Assembly: GCA_037043455.1 (NCBI GenBank)
Contig: JAWPHD010003279.1
Span: 1-64,000 of the forward strand
DNA length: 64,000 bases
Source of the DNA: Cyrtodaria siliqua
Taxonomy: Eukaryota; Mollusca; Bivalvia; Adapedonta; Hiatellidae
Direction: 5' to 3'
How positions within the stretch are numbered: the stretch's first letter is position 1; every line of letters starts with the position of its first letter. The notes below the pieces were generated by a model. The model searched no databases and had not been told where the DNA came from. It worked only from the letters and a program-made list of their open reading frames with translations. Positions 23,296 to 35,778 of this stretch are shown here, one piece after another. Both the position numbers and the translations under genes were made by a program.

Positions 23296-24639
23296 GGTAC
23301 GTACCTCATGGATGTTCGATGTTGATAGTCTGCCTAGTAGCAATACATTCTGAATAACAACTTTCCAAATCTGATTAGCAGTTATTGTTTTAGTATCGGC
23401 GGCAATTTTGATATCGCCTTGCCTAATTTGTATTAGTTTGAATGGAATTGATGGTTTGAAATTTGCCGTACGTTTTTGTTTTAAAAGAGAAATCGTTTAA
23501 GGCAAACGCTAAAGTTTTAGCTAGTTTCTTCTAAAGTTTTTCCAATAAATATCTATACACACATTTTGAAAGTCGGGGCGTGGTCTATTTAACCCCGGAA
23601 ACTTCATTAGTACGGCTTCGAGTCTACTACATAGAACACAAAACAAATACTGTCGACTTTTTATTAGAGGTTCTACAGGAGAAGATTTTTAAAGTTGTGG
23701 ACTATTTATAGTAACGACGACCATTTTGAATGTCGAGTGTACCTTATTTGTCATATCTTTGAAAGGTGTTCATATAAGGATCATCCATGGGAAGGTTGTG
23801 AACAATATTCCAAGTGGTTTATTAGGAGAATCGACGGATGACGACGGACGAAGCTTGGTCACACTAGCTCACTTCACGCTAAAAAACGTAACTAAATACA
23901 TTAGTATACTGTATAGACAAGACAAACCTCTTGTGATATATACACATATAAAACAAGTAAATGCACTTTACATTTGGAGATAAGGCTCTGATTGATAGCA
24001 TGGTTCATGTACACGGGAATTTAAAATGGTTTGCACGTGTATTAATATGTTTTATTGCCACTTATGCTAGACGAAATATCTCTTGAACTAAATTGTCCTG
24101 ACGTATTATAGTCGCTTAAGTAAATATCGTTATCAAAATTTTCTTTTTGGGATAGTAAAACACTTTAAACAGAAGGAATAAAATACTTATAGCTGTCATC
24201 GAAGTTCAAATAAGGTTATTTAAACACTTTGAAGTTTAAATGAACTGGGCTATTTTTAATGGTTTCTTACCGTTCCTACGTTTGGTAGGTTGTTTTCTTA
24301 ATACATTAAACCATGTGTTTACCACAATTCAAGTTATTTAAACTCAATAGCAGTTTTTATAAAGGCGTAATTAATATCACACACTCGTATAGAGGCCTTC
24401 AAATAGTCCAGTGTATCATGTATTGTACAAAATAAAGTTACATCTTAAAGGGGTGTATTTTTATTTCCTTTAATAATAAACGAGAATTAGTATGGTGAAT
24501 TTAATACAATACAATGAATAGTTACGATAATTGGGTCTTTAATTGTTGAATATTTCAATTAACAGGTAAAATAGGCAAGTTGACATGTTTTAAACCCCTG
24601 TACACAGTGATAACAATACAGATAGTTACCTGCTGTTAC

Positions 24640-25090
24640 AACCGCAGGCTTGCACTATAATAGAGAGAAGAAGAAAATAATAAAAAGATATTTAACAAAA
24701 TCCGGAAAATCGAGTGTTTATTATGATGTTGGTCTTTTCCCGTGTGGTTGCCGGGGTAAAATACAACCACTGCAAATCCCGCTTGAGGCAGAGGGGTAGA
24801 ACCCCCACCCTTCATATTCATTTTATCATTTTTTATCATGCCCATTCAAGGTCGTAAGCATGGCACCGCGAATGCAAACGTGGAAACGTGGCTCCATCAT
24901 AAATGGAGTGCCTACTATAAAATTTGCAGCAACTCTGCAGTTCTGCAGGTTAGAAGGTTCTAGGCCCATTCTACATATTTTATCTTGATGTAAATGGAGA
25001 ATGAGTCTGGCAGGTTCATTCCTGTTAGGCGCCATATAACCTTTCATGTGTTGGTGCGCCGTAAAATCCAATTCAGTTCAGTTCAGTCAT
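24640..25090 (+). repeat. Interspersed repeat family C, copy 1
   Basis: GTGGCTCCATCATAAATGGA, AATTTGCAGCAACTCTGCAG, GGCCCATTCTACATATTTTA and GGCGCCATATAACC then GTGCGCCGTAAAA. The same order is found at 32735-32990 and 47130-47320/47776-47840, and inverted at 47845-48110 and 56525-56930. Confidence 0.8.
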
Positions 25091-25094
25091 TTTG

Positions 25095-25375
25095 GTCTTC
25101 CCTTTACTACATCGTGTGGCGGGGTGTGGGAGGATAAATGGCGGTGTGTGGGGAGGTGTGGGGAATATAACGTTGCCATTTTTCGTCTGTACGTCACGTA
25201 CGTAAAACATGTTTTTCGCGGACTATTTCTCCTTAACCTCTAAACAGATTTTGTCATACTTGGTAGAAAGCGTCAGTATCTAGTTTCGCATATCGTAGTG
25301 ATGTTCCGGTTCATTGATTTTCGACGGAGTTATGGCGCGGGGCATTCGTGACGACAGACACATTTCTAGTCGTTA
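25095..25375 (+). repeat. Probable dispersed repeat, no gene seen
   Basis: GGCGGGGTGTGGGAGG motifs are followed by ACGTCACGTACGTAAAACAT and end GGGGCATTCGTGACGACAGA. The last part resembles the end of the repeat at 21915-22200. Confidence 0.4.
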
Positions 25376-25697
25376 AAGCTGCGATCCCACCAACAACAGA
25401 CACATATTACAACAGATGTACACTGCTTCAAAACCCACTTCGGATAAGGTAACTATCACCGTATTGTTATAGTTGCCAAAGCGTCGAATTATGAGTTACC
25501 AACTCTTAAATAATTTTATGCATATTCAATTAAGAGTATTTTAAGCACCCGTGAATAAATCTAGACTTTTAATCAGTACGCATGCATCTTTTTATGACCT
25601 CAACGCATGAAGAAAGTTTGGAAGATCGGTTTTGTAGTGAAAATGTTGCTGTTGTTGGCGGGGTAGTTACTTTAATCGTTTGGTGTTGCGCGTGGTT

Positions 25698-25832
25698 TCA
25701 CAGCTGTCCCATGTCTCACAGCTGTCCCATGTCTCACAGCTGTCCCATGTCTTACAGCTGTCCCATGTATCACAGCTGTCCCATGTATCACAGCTGTCCC
25801 ATGTCCCACAGCTGTCTCATGTCAACACGTAG
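25698..25832. repeat. 18-bp tandem repeat, 7 units
   Basis: CACAGCTGTCCCATGTCT is repeated seven times with few changes. Because the unit is six codons, it stays open and gives the Cys/Ser/Pro repeat seen in one frame. No other coding signal supports a gene. Confidence 0.95.
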
Positions 25833-25909
25833 ATTTATCACTCTAGTGATCTGCTAGGCCAGCAGGAATGCAACACTACACCATTTTACTAACATATCAA
25901 TATTTACAT

Positions 25910-28900
25910 ACGGATATATACGGATAATAGTCCCCAACCGTATATGGATAATCACATTAACCGTCCTCCACCGTATATATACGGTTAATCGTCCCCAGCC
26001 GTTTATGGATAATCACATCCACCGTCCTCCACCGTATATATACGGATAATCGTCCCCAGCCATATATGGATAATCACATTCACCGTCCTCCATCATATAT
26101 ATTCGGATAATCGTCCCCAGCCGTACATGTATATACACGGATAATCGTCCGCAGCCGTACATGGATTATCACATTCACCGTCATCCACCGTACATATACG
26201 GATAATCATCTCCAGCCGTATATGGATACTCATATTCACCGTCCTCCACCGCATATATACGAATAATCGACCCCAGCCGATATGGACTCACCGTCCTCCA
26301 CCGCATATATACGGATAGTCGTCCCCAGCCGTATACGGATTCAACGTCTTCCAACGTATATATACGGATAATCATTCCCAGTCGTATATAGATAATCACA
26401 TTCACCGTCCCCCACCGTATATATACGGATAATCGCATCAGCCGTATATGGATAATCACATTCACCGTCCTCCACCGTATATATACGAATAATCGTCACC
26501 AGCCTATATGGATTCACCATCCTCCACCGAATATATACGGATAGTTGTCCCCAGCCGTATACGGATTCACCGTCCTTTACCGTATATATTCGGATAATCA
26601 TTCCTGGTCATATATGGATTCACCGTCCTCCACCGTATATGTACGGATAATCAATCCCCAGCCGTATATGGATACTCACATTCACCGTCTTCCACCGTGC
26701 ATATACGAATAATCATGCCCATCTGCATATGGATAATCACATTCACCCTCCCCCGCCGTATATATATATATATACGGATAATCGTCTCCAGCCGTTTATG
26801 GATAATCACATTCACCGTCCTCCACCGTATATATACGGATAATCGTCCCCAGCCGTATATGGATAATCACATTCACCGTCCTCCACCGTATATATACGGA
26901 TAATCGTCCCCAGCCGTATATGGATAATCACATTCACCGTCCTCCACCGTATATATACGGATAATCGTCCCCAGCCGTATATGGATAATCACATTCACCG
27001 TCCACCACCGTATATATACGGATAATTACATTCACTGTCCCCCATTATATATATACGGATAAAACATAAACGAATAATCGTCCCCAGCCGAATATGGATA
27101 ATCACATTCACCGTCCTCCACCGTATATATACGGATAATTACTTTCACTGTCCCCCACCATATATATACGGATAAAACATAAACGAATAATCGTCCCCAG
27201 CCGAATATGGATAATCACATTCACCGTCCTCCACCGTATATATACGGATAATTACATTCACCGTCCTCCACCGTATTTATACGGATAATTACATTCACCG
27301 TCCCCCACCATATATATACGGATAAAACATATACGAATAATCGTCCCCAGCCGTATATGGATAATCACATTCACCGCCCCCACCGTATATATGCGGATAA
27401 TCGTCCCCATCCATATATGGATAATCACATTCACCGTCCCCCACCGTATATATACGGAAAATCGTCCCCATCCATAATCATATTCACCGTCCAACGCCGT
27501 ATATGGATAATCATATTCACCGTCCTCCACCGAATATATACGGATAATCGTCCCCATCCGTATATGGATAATCGTTCACCGTCCCCCACCGTAGACATAC
27601 AAATAATCGTCCACATTCGTATAATTACATTCACCGTCCTCCACCGTATATATACGGATAATCTAATTCACCGCCCCCACCGTATATATACGGATAATCG
27701 TCCCCAGCCGTATATATATAATCACATTCACGGTCCCCCACCGTATATATGCGGATAATCGTCCCCATCCATATATAGATAATCACATTCATCGTCCCCC
27801 ACCGTATATATTCGGATAATCGTCCCCATCCATATATAGATAATCACATTCACCGTCCTCCACCGTATATATGCGGATAATCGTCCCCATCCATATATGG
27901 ATAATCACATTCACCGTCCTCCACCGTATATATACGGATAATCGCCTCAGCCGTATATGGATAATCACATTCACCGTCCTCCACCGTATATATACGAATA
28001 ATCGTCCCCAGGCTATATGGATTCACCTTCCTCCACCGCATATATACGGATAGTCGTCCTCAGCCGTATACGGATTCACCGTCCTCCACCGTATATATAC
28101 GGATAATCATTCCTGGCCATATATGGATTCACCGTCCTCCACCGTATATGTACGGATAATCGTCAGCAGCCGTATATGGATACACACATTCACCGTCTTC
28201 CACCGTACATATACGAATAATCATACCCATCTGCATATGGATAATCACATTCAACCTCCCCCGCCTAATATATACGGATAATCGACCCCAGCCGTATATG
28301 GATAATCACATTCACCGTCCCCCATCCTATATTTACGGATAATCGTCCCCAGCCGTATATGGATAATCACATTCACCGTCCGCCATTCGTATATGGATAT
28401 TTACATGCACCGTCCTCCACCGTATATTTACGGATAATCGTTCCCAGCCATATATGGATAATCACATTCACTGTCCTCCACCGTATATATACGGATAATC
28501 AAAATCACCGTCCGCCATCCGTATATGGATATATACATTCACCGTCCTCCACCGTATATTTACGGATAATCGTTCCCAGCCATATATGGATAATCACATT
28601 CACCGTCCCCCACCATATATATACGGATAATCTTCCCCAGCCGAATATGGATAATCACTTTCACCGTCCTCCACCGTATATATACGGATAAAACATATAC
28701 GAATAATCGTCCCCAGCCGTATATGGATAATCACATTCACCGCCCCCACCGTATATATGCGGATAATCGTCCCCATCCATATATGGATAATCTCATTCAC
28801 CATCCCCCACCGTATATGGATAATCATATTCACCGTCCTCCACCAGATATATACGGATAATTGTCCCCGTCCGTATATGGATAATCGTTCACCGTCCCCC

Positions 28901-29815
28901 ACCGTAGACATACAAATAATCGTCCACATTCGTATAATTAAATTTACCGTCCTCCACCGTATATATACGGATAATCAAATTCACCTTCCCCCACCGTATA
29001 TATACGGATAATCGTCCCCAGCCGTATTTAGATAATCGCATTCACCGTCCCCCACAGTATATATGCGGATAATCTTCCCATTCCATATATAGATGATATC
29101 ATTGACCGTCACCCACCGTATATATGCGGATAATCGTCCCCATCCATATATGGATTATCATATTCACCGTCCCCCACCGTATATATACGGATAATCGTCC
29201 CCATCCATATATGGATAATCACAATCACCGTCCTCCACCGTACATATACGGATAATCGTCCCCAGCCGTATATGGATAATCACATTCACCGTCATCCACC
29301 GTACATATACGGATAATCTTCCCCCGCTTTTTATGGATAATGGCATTCACCGTCATCCACCGTACATATACGGATAATCGTCCCCAGCCATATATGGATA
29401 ATCACATTCACTGTCTTCCACCGTACATATACGGATAATCGTCCCCAGCCGTATATGGATAATCACATTCACCGTCCTCCACCGTACATATACGGATAAT
29501 CGTCCCCAGCCGTATATGGATCATGGCATTCACCGTCATCCACCGTATATATACGGATAATCGTCCCCAGCCGTATATTGATAATAGCATTCACCGTCAT
29601 CCACCGTACATATACGGATAATCGTCCCAAGGCGTATATGGATAATCACATTCACCGTCTTCCACCGTACATATACGGATACTCGTCCCCAGCCGTATAT
29701 GGATATTGGCATTCACCGTCATCCATCGTACATATACGGATAATCGTCCCCAGCCGTATATGGATAATCACATTCACCGTCCTCCACCGTTCATATACGG
29801 ATGATTGACATTGAT
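25910..29815. repeat. 61-bp satellite, about 64 units, with embedded palindrome
   Basis: The unit reads TCCACCGTATATATACGGAT, AATCGTCCCCAGCCGTATAT, GGATAATCACATTCACCGTC. The period is 61 bp (TCCACCGTAT at 26821 and 26882). Every unit carries the 14-bp palindrome CCGTATATATACGG and a half-related CCGTATATGGATAAT. Blocks with a deletion or the insertion GATAAAACATA recur (near 27055, 27175, 27320, 28685), which indicates block amplification. Open frames on both strands here are artefacts. Confidence 0.95.
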
Positions 29816-29859
29816 CGTCCCCCAGTCATAAATGGAGGCGTATAGTTTAAACATGTTTA

Positions 29860-30045
29860 TTTCGACTTCGAAACAAGTTTTTGAAACTTCCATTAATCAC
29901 TCTCGATGGCTTCCTGGGTATAAAAAGTACTTAGAAATGTGGATTAACTATCTTGATCAATTATAAATAGCATGCCCACGGCGAGGATCGACCCCACGAC
30001 CTCCCGCTCCGATGCTCTACCACTGGACCACGCACTTCACTAAAA
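29860..30045 (-). mobile_element. SINE family 2, unexpanded copy
   Basis: The minus strand reads GCGTGGTCCAGTGGTAGAGC (A box/D-arm like) and GGGTCGATCCTCGCC (B box like). ATCACTCTCGATGGCTTCCT at 29896 matches the 23012 copy. It is followed by about 300 bp in which I see no gene. Confidence 0.65.
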
Positions 30046-30582
30046 TAACAGCCGTCTTTACTTAAATCCTTTCATAAACACTCTACGCAAGCTGTGTGTC
30101 TGAAAATCTGGAGGTATCCACCGTGACAGATTTTACATAATGGGTGGGACACTTTTTTGTGATATCCACATCCACACATCCCGACGAATGCCAATGGTGT
30201 ATACATGTATATAGAAAAGTCAGAACATATCAAATCTGCGCACTGAAACTGGATCTAACGTTATTTTGGGATAATCACATCTATTGTGGAACACACCAGT
30301 GCTGACTTAATTCCTTGCTTGGGTTTACATAATTCAACATTTGGAATATGTTCACTTACCTTTTGGTTTAATTGTTGACTTTAACATATTAACCTATTCC
30401 ATTGAATGCTCGTTTTTTACAAAAACGTCAAGTTTAGTCAACGCTGTCTTGAAGACGATTTTCAAAAAAACACGCAATAGTTTAATATCTGAAACACTTT
30501 GCTCTTTTCGTGGAGTGGAAGATCTGTCTCGAATTGTATTTGATTCACCTGATGCTTTGCTGCAGTTGGAGATATTATTGGT

Positions 30583-30850
30583 GATTACGTGGTCAGAGTA
30601 TTAACTTTCATACCCCATCCATCCCCTGCTCCAAGAAGCAAAAACGGGGTTGGCTGGGGTATGAAATATGACCTTAATTCGGCTTACAATGTTTGCATAT
30701 TGTAAAATTAAAACATTTAATAGGTAATCTTAAACATTTTATCACATTTGTTTCAGAAAAAACTGTTTTTAAAGGTGATTTGTTGTCGAAATATACGTTA
30801 TAAAATCCTGCTTATATAATCTTTCCCATCACGTAATGGATTTCCACTAT
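30583..30850. mobile_element. MITE-like element with CATTACGTGGTC end, copy 2
   Basis: GATTACGTGGTCAGAGTATT opens it. CTCCAAGAAGCAAAAACGGG and GGTTGGCTGGGGTATGAAAT match copies at 15824-16070 and 55691-55970. The distal end is diverged. Confidence 0.7.
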
Positions 30851-30894
30851 ATTAGTATTCTTTGTACATACTTTGACCAACACGTTGCCCACGT

Positions 30895-31205
30895 TTATTT
30901 AAAGGAAATAACCCGCCAAATAACGGCAACATCGTTTATCAAAACTCTATCTAGGTATTCAGTCCATATAATAATGTATATGTGCCAATTAAAAGAATAG
31001 TTTTATTCCCGTGTTCTTAAAATACCAATGATTGAATAGGAGCAAAATTAATTATGCGTTGGTAACTTTTAATTCGACTACCCAGTTTTAAGGTTTGGCC
31101 TGGTTGGTTAAAGCCGTTTATATTGTGTCTGTATAGTTTATATTCTCAAACATGTAAGATGTATTTACCTCGTCGTCAGTAGGTTTAGAAACGTTGTGCA
31201 TTTGT
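30895..31205 (+). repeat. Interspersed repeat family D, copy 1
   Basis: CCCGCCAAATAACGGCAACA, GTTTATCAAAACTCTATCTA, GTTGGTAACTTTTAATTCGA and GGTTTGGCCTGGTTGGTTAA then TTACCTCGTCGTCAGTAG. Matching copies are at 54450-54770 and 63525 to the window end. Confidence 0.8.
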
Positions 31206-31219
31206 TTTAAAATGTGCCG

Positions 31220-31311
31220 CTAGATGGCGGGATAGGGACTTTCAACACTGACCAGACTAATTCGACGACGTGCACTGCTCGGTGACTTGGAGGAAATTGT
31301 GTCGTATTCTT
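31220..31311 (-). other. Candidate terminal coding exon
   Basis: A pyrimidine-rich acceptor (TTTTGCTTTGCTCCCAG) is followed in phase 1 by EYDTISSKSPSSARRR, then ISLVSVESPYPAI and TAG. The composition is protein-like (RRRISLVS resembles a basophilic kinase site). It lies between the two minus-strand genes but does not join the Rieske exon ending at 43887 in phase, and no phase-1 donor was found in the 34590-34375 exon. It could belong to an alternative transcript or be chance. Confidence 0.3.
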
Positions 31312-31555
31312 CTGGGAGCAAAGCAAAACTAAACACAAATGCAACAATTACAACGTTTTATTTTAACACGAATAAGGTCAATGTTTAATACTTGTTTCTG
31401 GACATTATGACTGTTTTACTCTTGTGCAGATATAAAGCAAACATTTACACAAACTGTATGATAAAAAATAAACACATATGGTTATAGGTAGCCTTACATG
31501 TGGTGATCTGCCTTTCCCTTTTGAATATATCATTACATGCGGTGATCTCACTTTC

Positions 31556-31588
31556 ATTGATTATTATTATTATTATTATTATTATTAC
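31556..31588. repeat. (TAT)n microsatellite
   Basis: About ten TTA/TAT units lie between two GGTGATCTC/GGGATCTCCC-like short repeats (31502, 31540, 31594). Confidence 0.9.
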
Positions 31589-32734
31589 ATGCAGGGATCT
31601 CCCTTTCCGAGTTATAGCATTTTAAAGTCGACAGGGTTAAAAAAAATAGCGAACCGGAATGTCAGATGTGTTTTACAAGTGCGAACGGTGGTCAGAGTCA
31701 CTATACATTTTGGATTGAAATTATAGATGTTTTCAGTGCACGCATTTAGTAAACATTGTGTTACCTTTTGACATATTGGACATATATGTATTGTGGTAAA
31801 TAGTAAAGGCAATGCAACCTCAACTGTAATCCGAGTCTTCTCTGACCCTAACAGCCCTTTTTACGATTTGTATATTTCATATGGCTGTGTACGGTTAGAG
31901 CGGTTCCTATAGTAAAACACATGGGGATCTCCTCTCCCGCGATGAGAGGAGCTACCTCTTGGTTTTCAGTAAATATATCTAAGAAAGTATGCATTGAATT
32001 AACATTTCAATCACCTAAAGTGATTACCAGTATATGTATTTACCTATTTGAACCGAAATATGTGTTATATTAATCTTAATAAAGTTGTAATGGTCAACCC
32101 TTCCATTGACAGGCAAAGTTAAAAAATATTAAATTTCCAACATTTGTTATTATTCAGGTAAACTTTTCCTTTTGGCACTCGCAATTCTCTGAACAACATC
32201 CAATTGTTTATCTTTAAAGATTAGACCCTAATTATGCTCCGAGAAGAGTTCGTTCCACTCCAAAATTCCCTCGATATTGTCAGTTGATAGAGGGCTAATA
32301 TGAATGCCTTCACCTCGCGCGAGATTATCACGGGAATTTAATTAAAATGCAAAATGACAATATGGCGGATATAGTAAATAAAAGTTAATTAAAAACATAA
32401 ATGTTTTATTGTGTCACTACAATTGATAAAGGTGCAGTTTTATCATTGCAGCTTGGTATAATAAACATTAATTGATCGATCTGTTAAGCTAAATTATCGT
32501 AAAAAGCCGACCCTGCACAGGAAACATCGTTGAAAGTGCATGACTGTGTGTTTTTAGTAATCCCCCGGTTTTCGCTATAGGAGTTCCTCTGACACTAAAA
32601 AGCCACACACAAAATAACCAGGCGTATTGCATTTTAGTTAATGCACTTGTCCGAAGATAGTACAAGCCCCGTGAGGTTCTCGGGAAAGAATAGAGCCACT
32701 AATTATCTAGGCAGAGGAGTAAAATTCCCCCGAA

Positions 32735-32990
32735 TTCATGCTCATTGTGTCATTTTTGCCAAGTTGATTGCAGGTCCTCACCATCATCCCTGTATTGTGT
32801 CAGGTGTTACTTGAGTGATGGTAGAAAACAATGAAAGTGGCTCCATCGAAAAAATGTAGTGTTTACAACAGAATTTGCAGCAACTTTGGAGGTGATAATG
32901 TTCTTGGCCCATTCTGCATATTTTTATCTAGCCATATAACCTTTTTGTGTTAGTGTGCCGTAAAACCCCTATTCAATTCCACTCAGTAGA
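32735..32990 (+). repeat. Interspersed repeat family C, copy 2
   Basis: GTGGCTCCATCGAAAAAATG, AATTTGCAGCAACTTTGGAG, GGCCCATTCTGCATATTTTT and GCCATATAACC then GTGTGCCGTAAAACC. It matches copy 1 in order, with a short internal deletion before GCCATATAACC. Confidence 0.75.
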
Positions 32991-32999
32991 AGTTGACAC

Positions 33000-33080
33000 A
33001 GTAGTACATATAATAATACTACTAATAATAACAATAACAATAATAATAGTGATGAAAATAATAATGATAATAACAATTAT
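33000..33080. repeat. AAT/AAC-rich simple sequence
   Basis: Interrupted ATAATAATA/ACAATAAC units lie ahead of the SINE. A similar tract (33395-33455) follows it. Confidence 0.85.
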
Positions 33081-33087
33081 AACTGAA

Positions 33088-33393
33088 CTGAATGTTGTTT
33101 AACGGCTCATCAACACAGTATAGGTTATTTAGAGCTGCCCCAGAGAGAGGGGAAGGATACATAGGAACCGAGCCCTACTCTTATTATTGAATAGATTCCT
33201 ATGGTTCTTTAACGTTCTCGGAGGATAGACCGATACACGGGACCGCCCGGTTTATGTCCGCATCCGACGGACGAGGCTAAGGAAAAGTGTCTTGCTCAAG
33301 AAACACCGACGAAACTCAGTGGCATCACGGAGGAATGAACCCGGAGCCTCCGGTTACAAATCCGCCGCGCTACCGACTGCGCCACGCCAGCCC
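33088..33393 (-). mobile_element. SINE family 1, near full-length copy
   Basis: The minus strand begins GGGCTGGCGTGGCGCAGTCG (tRNA-like A box) and contains GGGTTCATTCC (B box). It then has the body with CGGGCGGTCCCGTGTATCGG and ends in GTTAAACAACATTCAG. The flanks share TAATAACAAT, a possible target duplication, but they are low-complexity. Confidence 0.85.
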
Positions 33394-33456
33394 TTAATAA
33401 CAATAATAATAATGATGATGATAATAATAACAACAATAATAATAATTGTAGCATGG

Positions 33457-34073
33457 TCGGTGACATTTCCTTTGATGAATGCAGAGCATTAAAATCGTTC
33501 GTAGCATGGTCGGTGACATTTCCTTTGATGAATGCAGAGCATTAAATCGTTTAATTTAGGGTAACTAAAGGGGCGTGGCTTTACCGTACTACCACTACCG
33601 GATATTGGAATTTAGAGTACGGTCACTATGACGTCACAGTGTTACTAAGTACAGCATGCTACAAAAAAGATAGAGTCTGTCTCAGCTCGTTGGTTATTTA
33701 AACACCTCGATGGTGTTTAAATAAGCCAACTCGCTGAGACCAGACTCTATCTATTACTTAATTTAGGGTATCTAAAGGGGCGTGGCTATGCCGTACTACA
33801 ACTACCGGATATTGGAATTTAGAGTACGGTCACTATGACGTCACAGTGTTACTAAGTACACCATGCTACAAAAAAGAAACCAACGAGCTGAGACAGACTC
33901 TATCTTTTTTGTAGCATGGTGTACTTAGTAACACTGTGACGTCATAGTGACCGTACTCTAAATTCCAGTATCCGGTAGTTGTAGCACGGCATAGCCACGC
34001 CCCTTTAGTTACCCTAAATTAAACGATTTAATGCTCTGCATTCATTAAAGGAAATGTCACCGACCATGCTACA
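33457..34073. mobile_element. Nested foldback element with GTAGCATGGTCGGTGACATT ends
   Basis: Left arm TGTAGCATGGTCGGTGACAT; the right end is its inverse (ATGTCACCGACCATGCTACA). The outer word is duplicated (33457 and 33500). Inside, TAAAGGGGCGTGGCT...GTCACTATGACGTCACAGTG appears twice forward (near 33570 and 33775) and once inverted (33915-34015). These copies flank two smaller palindromic segments (GATAGAGTCTGTCTCAGCTC). The whole can fold into long cruciform structures. TGACGTCA (CRE-like) occurs in each arm. It sits about 300 bp downstream of the Rieske gene's stop. Confidence 0.85.
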
Positions 34074-34374
34074 ACTATTACTTATAATGACAATAATAAC
34101 AATAATAACAATAAAAAATCAATGACTTTAACGACAACACCCATTGAAACAATGTTCACTTCCACGTCCTCGACAATATATACACTGGACAGTTCGGTTT
34201 AGGAGAGTAAAGTTGTAGATTTGAGGATGATCTTAAACTAATTTAATTCGCAAATAAATTAAAGGGACTGTAACCCAAGATAACATTTAAACATTAAGAC
34301 TGCTTTTTTGGAATTAAACCCTCTCAGAACTCGTTCTCCGGTTGATCGACTAATATTCCTTCGACCCTCGGCAG

Positions 34375-34590
34375 TTAAATTTTCATCACATTTTCTAAAA
34401 TAGAATCCTTCCGCGTGACGTTAGATGCGCCGCTCCTCTGAGAGGACAGTGGTACACATGGTACAGGTGGTGGTCTTTTAAACTCCGAGATCTTCCGCGA
34501 GTGGGCAACCCGAGACTGTTCGACGTAGACTTCCGAATGGTACCGAACGTAGATCTGGCCAGCTTCGTACTTGACCTCGTGCAGCTTTTG
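34375..34590 (-). CDS. Rieske-domain gene, terminal coding exon
   Basis: The acceptor is TTCTTTCTACAG. Phase 0 joins to the exon ending at 43887, giving ...GLQ-QKLHEVKYEAGQIYVRYHSE, the last strands of a Rieske fold in which the segment E-dG-xIYV closes the domain. The exon then encodes a tail of about 50 residues (VYVEQSRVAHSRKISEFKR, PPPVPCVPLSSQ) ending ...ENVMKI and TAA at 34377-34375. It has 71 codons plus stop. The length and phase agree with a real last exon. The tail is Ser/Pro-rich and not recognised. No canonical poly(A) signal was seen nearby. Confidence 0.75.
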   Translation of the reverse strand, partial: QKLHEVKYEAGQIYVRYHSEVYVEQSRVAHSRKISEFKRPPPVPCVPLSSQRSGASNVTRKDSILENVMKI

Positions 34591-35556
34591 CTGTAGAAAG
34601 AAGGGTTATTGTTAAAAATATGACATTATATTAAACATATTTTTTCAACTACTTTACATTCATTAAACTATAAACACTGGCACTTGAGCCACAAATACTA
34701 TAAAAAATAAAATAAAAATACGATAACCATACTATCTTTATATATATATTTCTTTATTAAAGTCTCATCATGGTATACAATAAATACAAAACATAAATAA
34801 AACATCGTAAGCATTATAAGATAGCCATGCCATTCTAATATAATTATAAGAGACTATAGGTATAAAACCATCAACATATTTTAAAAGAAGCTAATAACAT
34901 CAAACTCAAACGATATTAGCATATATATTACACATTAAGATGTAAATGATGCTAATCTATCTATAAAATATGTACTAAGAATGAGTACTGTAAGATTTGA
35001 CAAAATAAACAAAGCACTATTGCGCATTAGTTAGAACAAAATTAAAAAAATCATTTATCCCCTTTGATCAGATCAAAAAGGAACTGATTAGCATCATTTC
35101 ATAGAAGAAAAAAAACAGAATCACGATATGATAAAAACAAATTGACACTATTTACATATATAAAATTGACATTGTTTGGCATATTTAAGAAGGAAAAGAG
35201 ACTAGCGATACAAAAAGCTAGATCGATGTATAAGAATTAAGTAGCAGGATTTGGCACATACACGAATTAAGTCTGCATTTGTGAATAAATATACTAATTT
35301 TTGTTCATCTGTAGAGTTATTAAAATAGGGATTTAGGCTTATTGCTTTATCATATAAATTAGCTCTGGTATCATTATATAAAGGACAGGTTATCATAACA
35401 TGTAACTCATCTTCCACCTGACCATTACAAAATGGACACACTCTTTCACTAATCTGAAGTCTTTAATATCTTCCAGTCTCTAGTCTAATTGGTGCTACGC
35501 CACAACGGAATCTAGAATAAGTCGACCTATGATACCTTTCTGTTTCAAATGTAGGT

Positions 35557-35778
35557 TTAAATAACTTATAAGTACGTAACTTATTGCCACCAATATTACT
35601 ACTACCACGTTCCGAGTTAATATTTAAATTCCAATTTATTACAAACTGATTTAAAGATGCACTCTGAATAACTTATAAGTACGTAACTTATTGCCACCAA
35701 TATTACTACTACCACGTTCCGAGTTAATATTTAAATTCCAATTTATTACAAACTGATTTAAAGATGCACTCTGAACAT
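35557..35778. repeat. ~110-bp tandem duplication inside LINE ORF2
   Basis: ATAACTTATAAGTACGTAAC through AAAGATGCACTCTGA occurs twice back to back with essentially no differences. That implies a recent duplication, after the older frameshifts. Confidence 0.9.

Noticed and set aside
23726..23983. 85-codon plus-strand frame
   Set aside because: Low-information composition, no splice sites or family resemblance seen. Likely chance in AT-rich DNA.
25582..25857. 91-codon frame with CPMSHS repeats resembling a Cys-rich secreted peptide
   Set aside because: The 18-bp period keeps the frame open. The non-repeat part shows no signal peptide, splice or family evidence.
25910..29815. Regularly spaced repeats that might suggest a CRISPR array
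   Set aside because: Units are contiguous 61-bp tandem repeats without unique spacers, in a eukaryotic context, with no cas genes.
30341..30604. 87-codon plus-strand frame
   Set aside because: It runs into a MITE copy, has no splice context and no recognisable motif.
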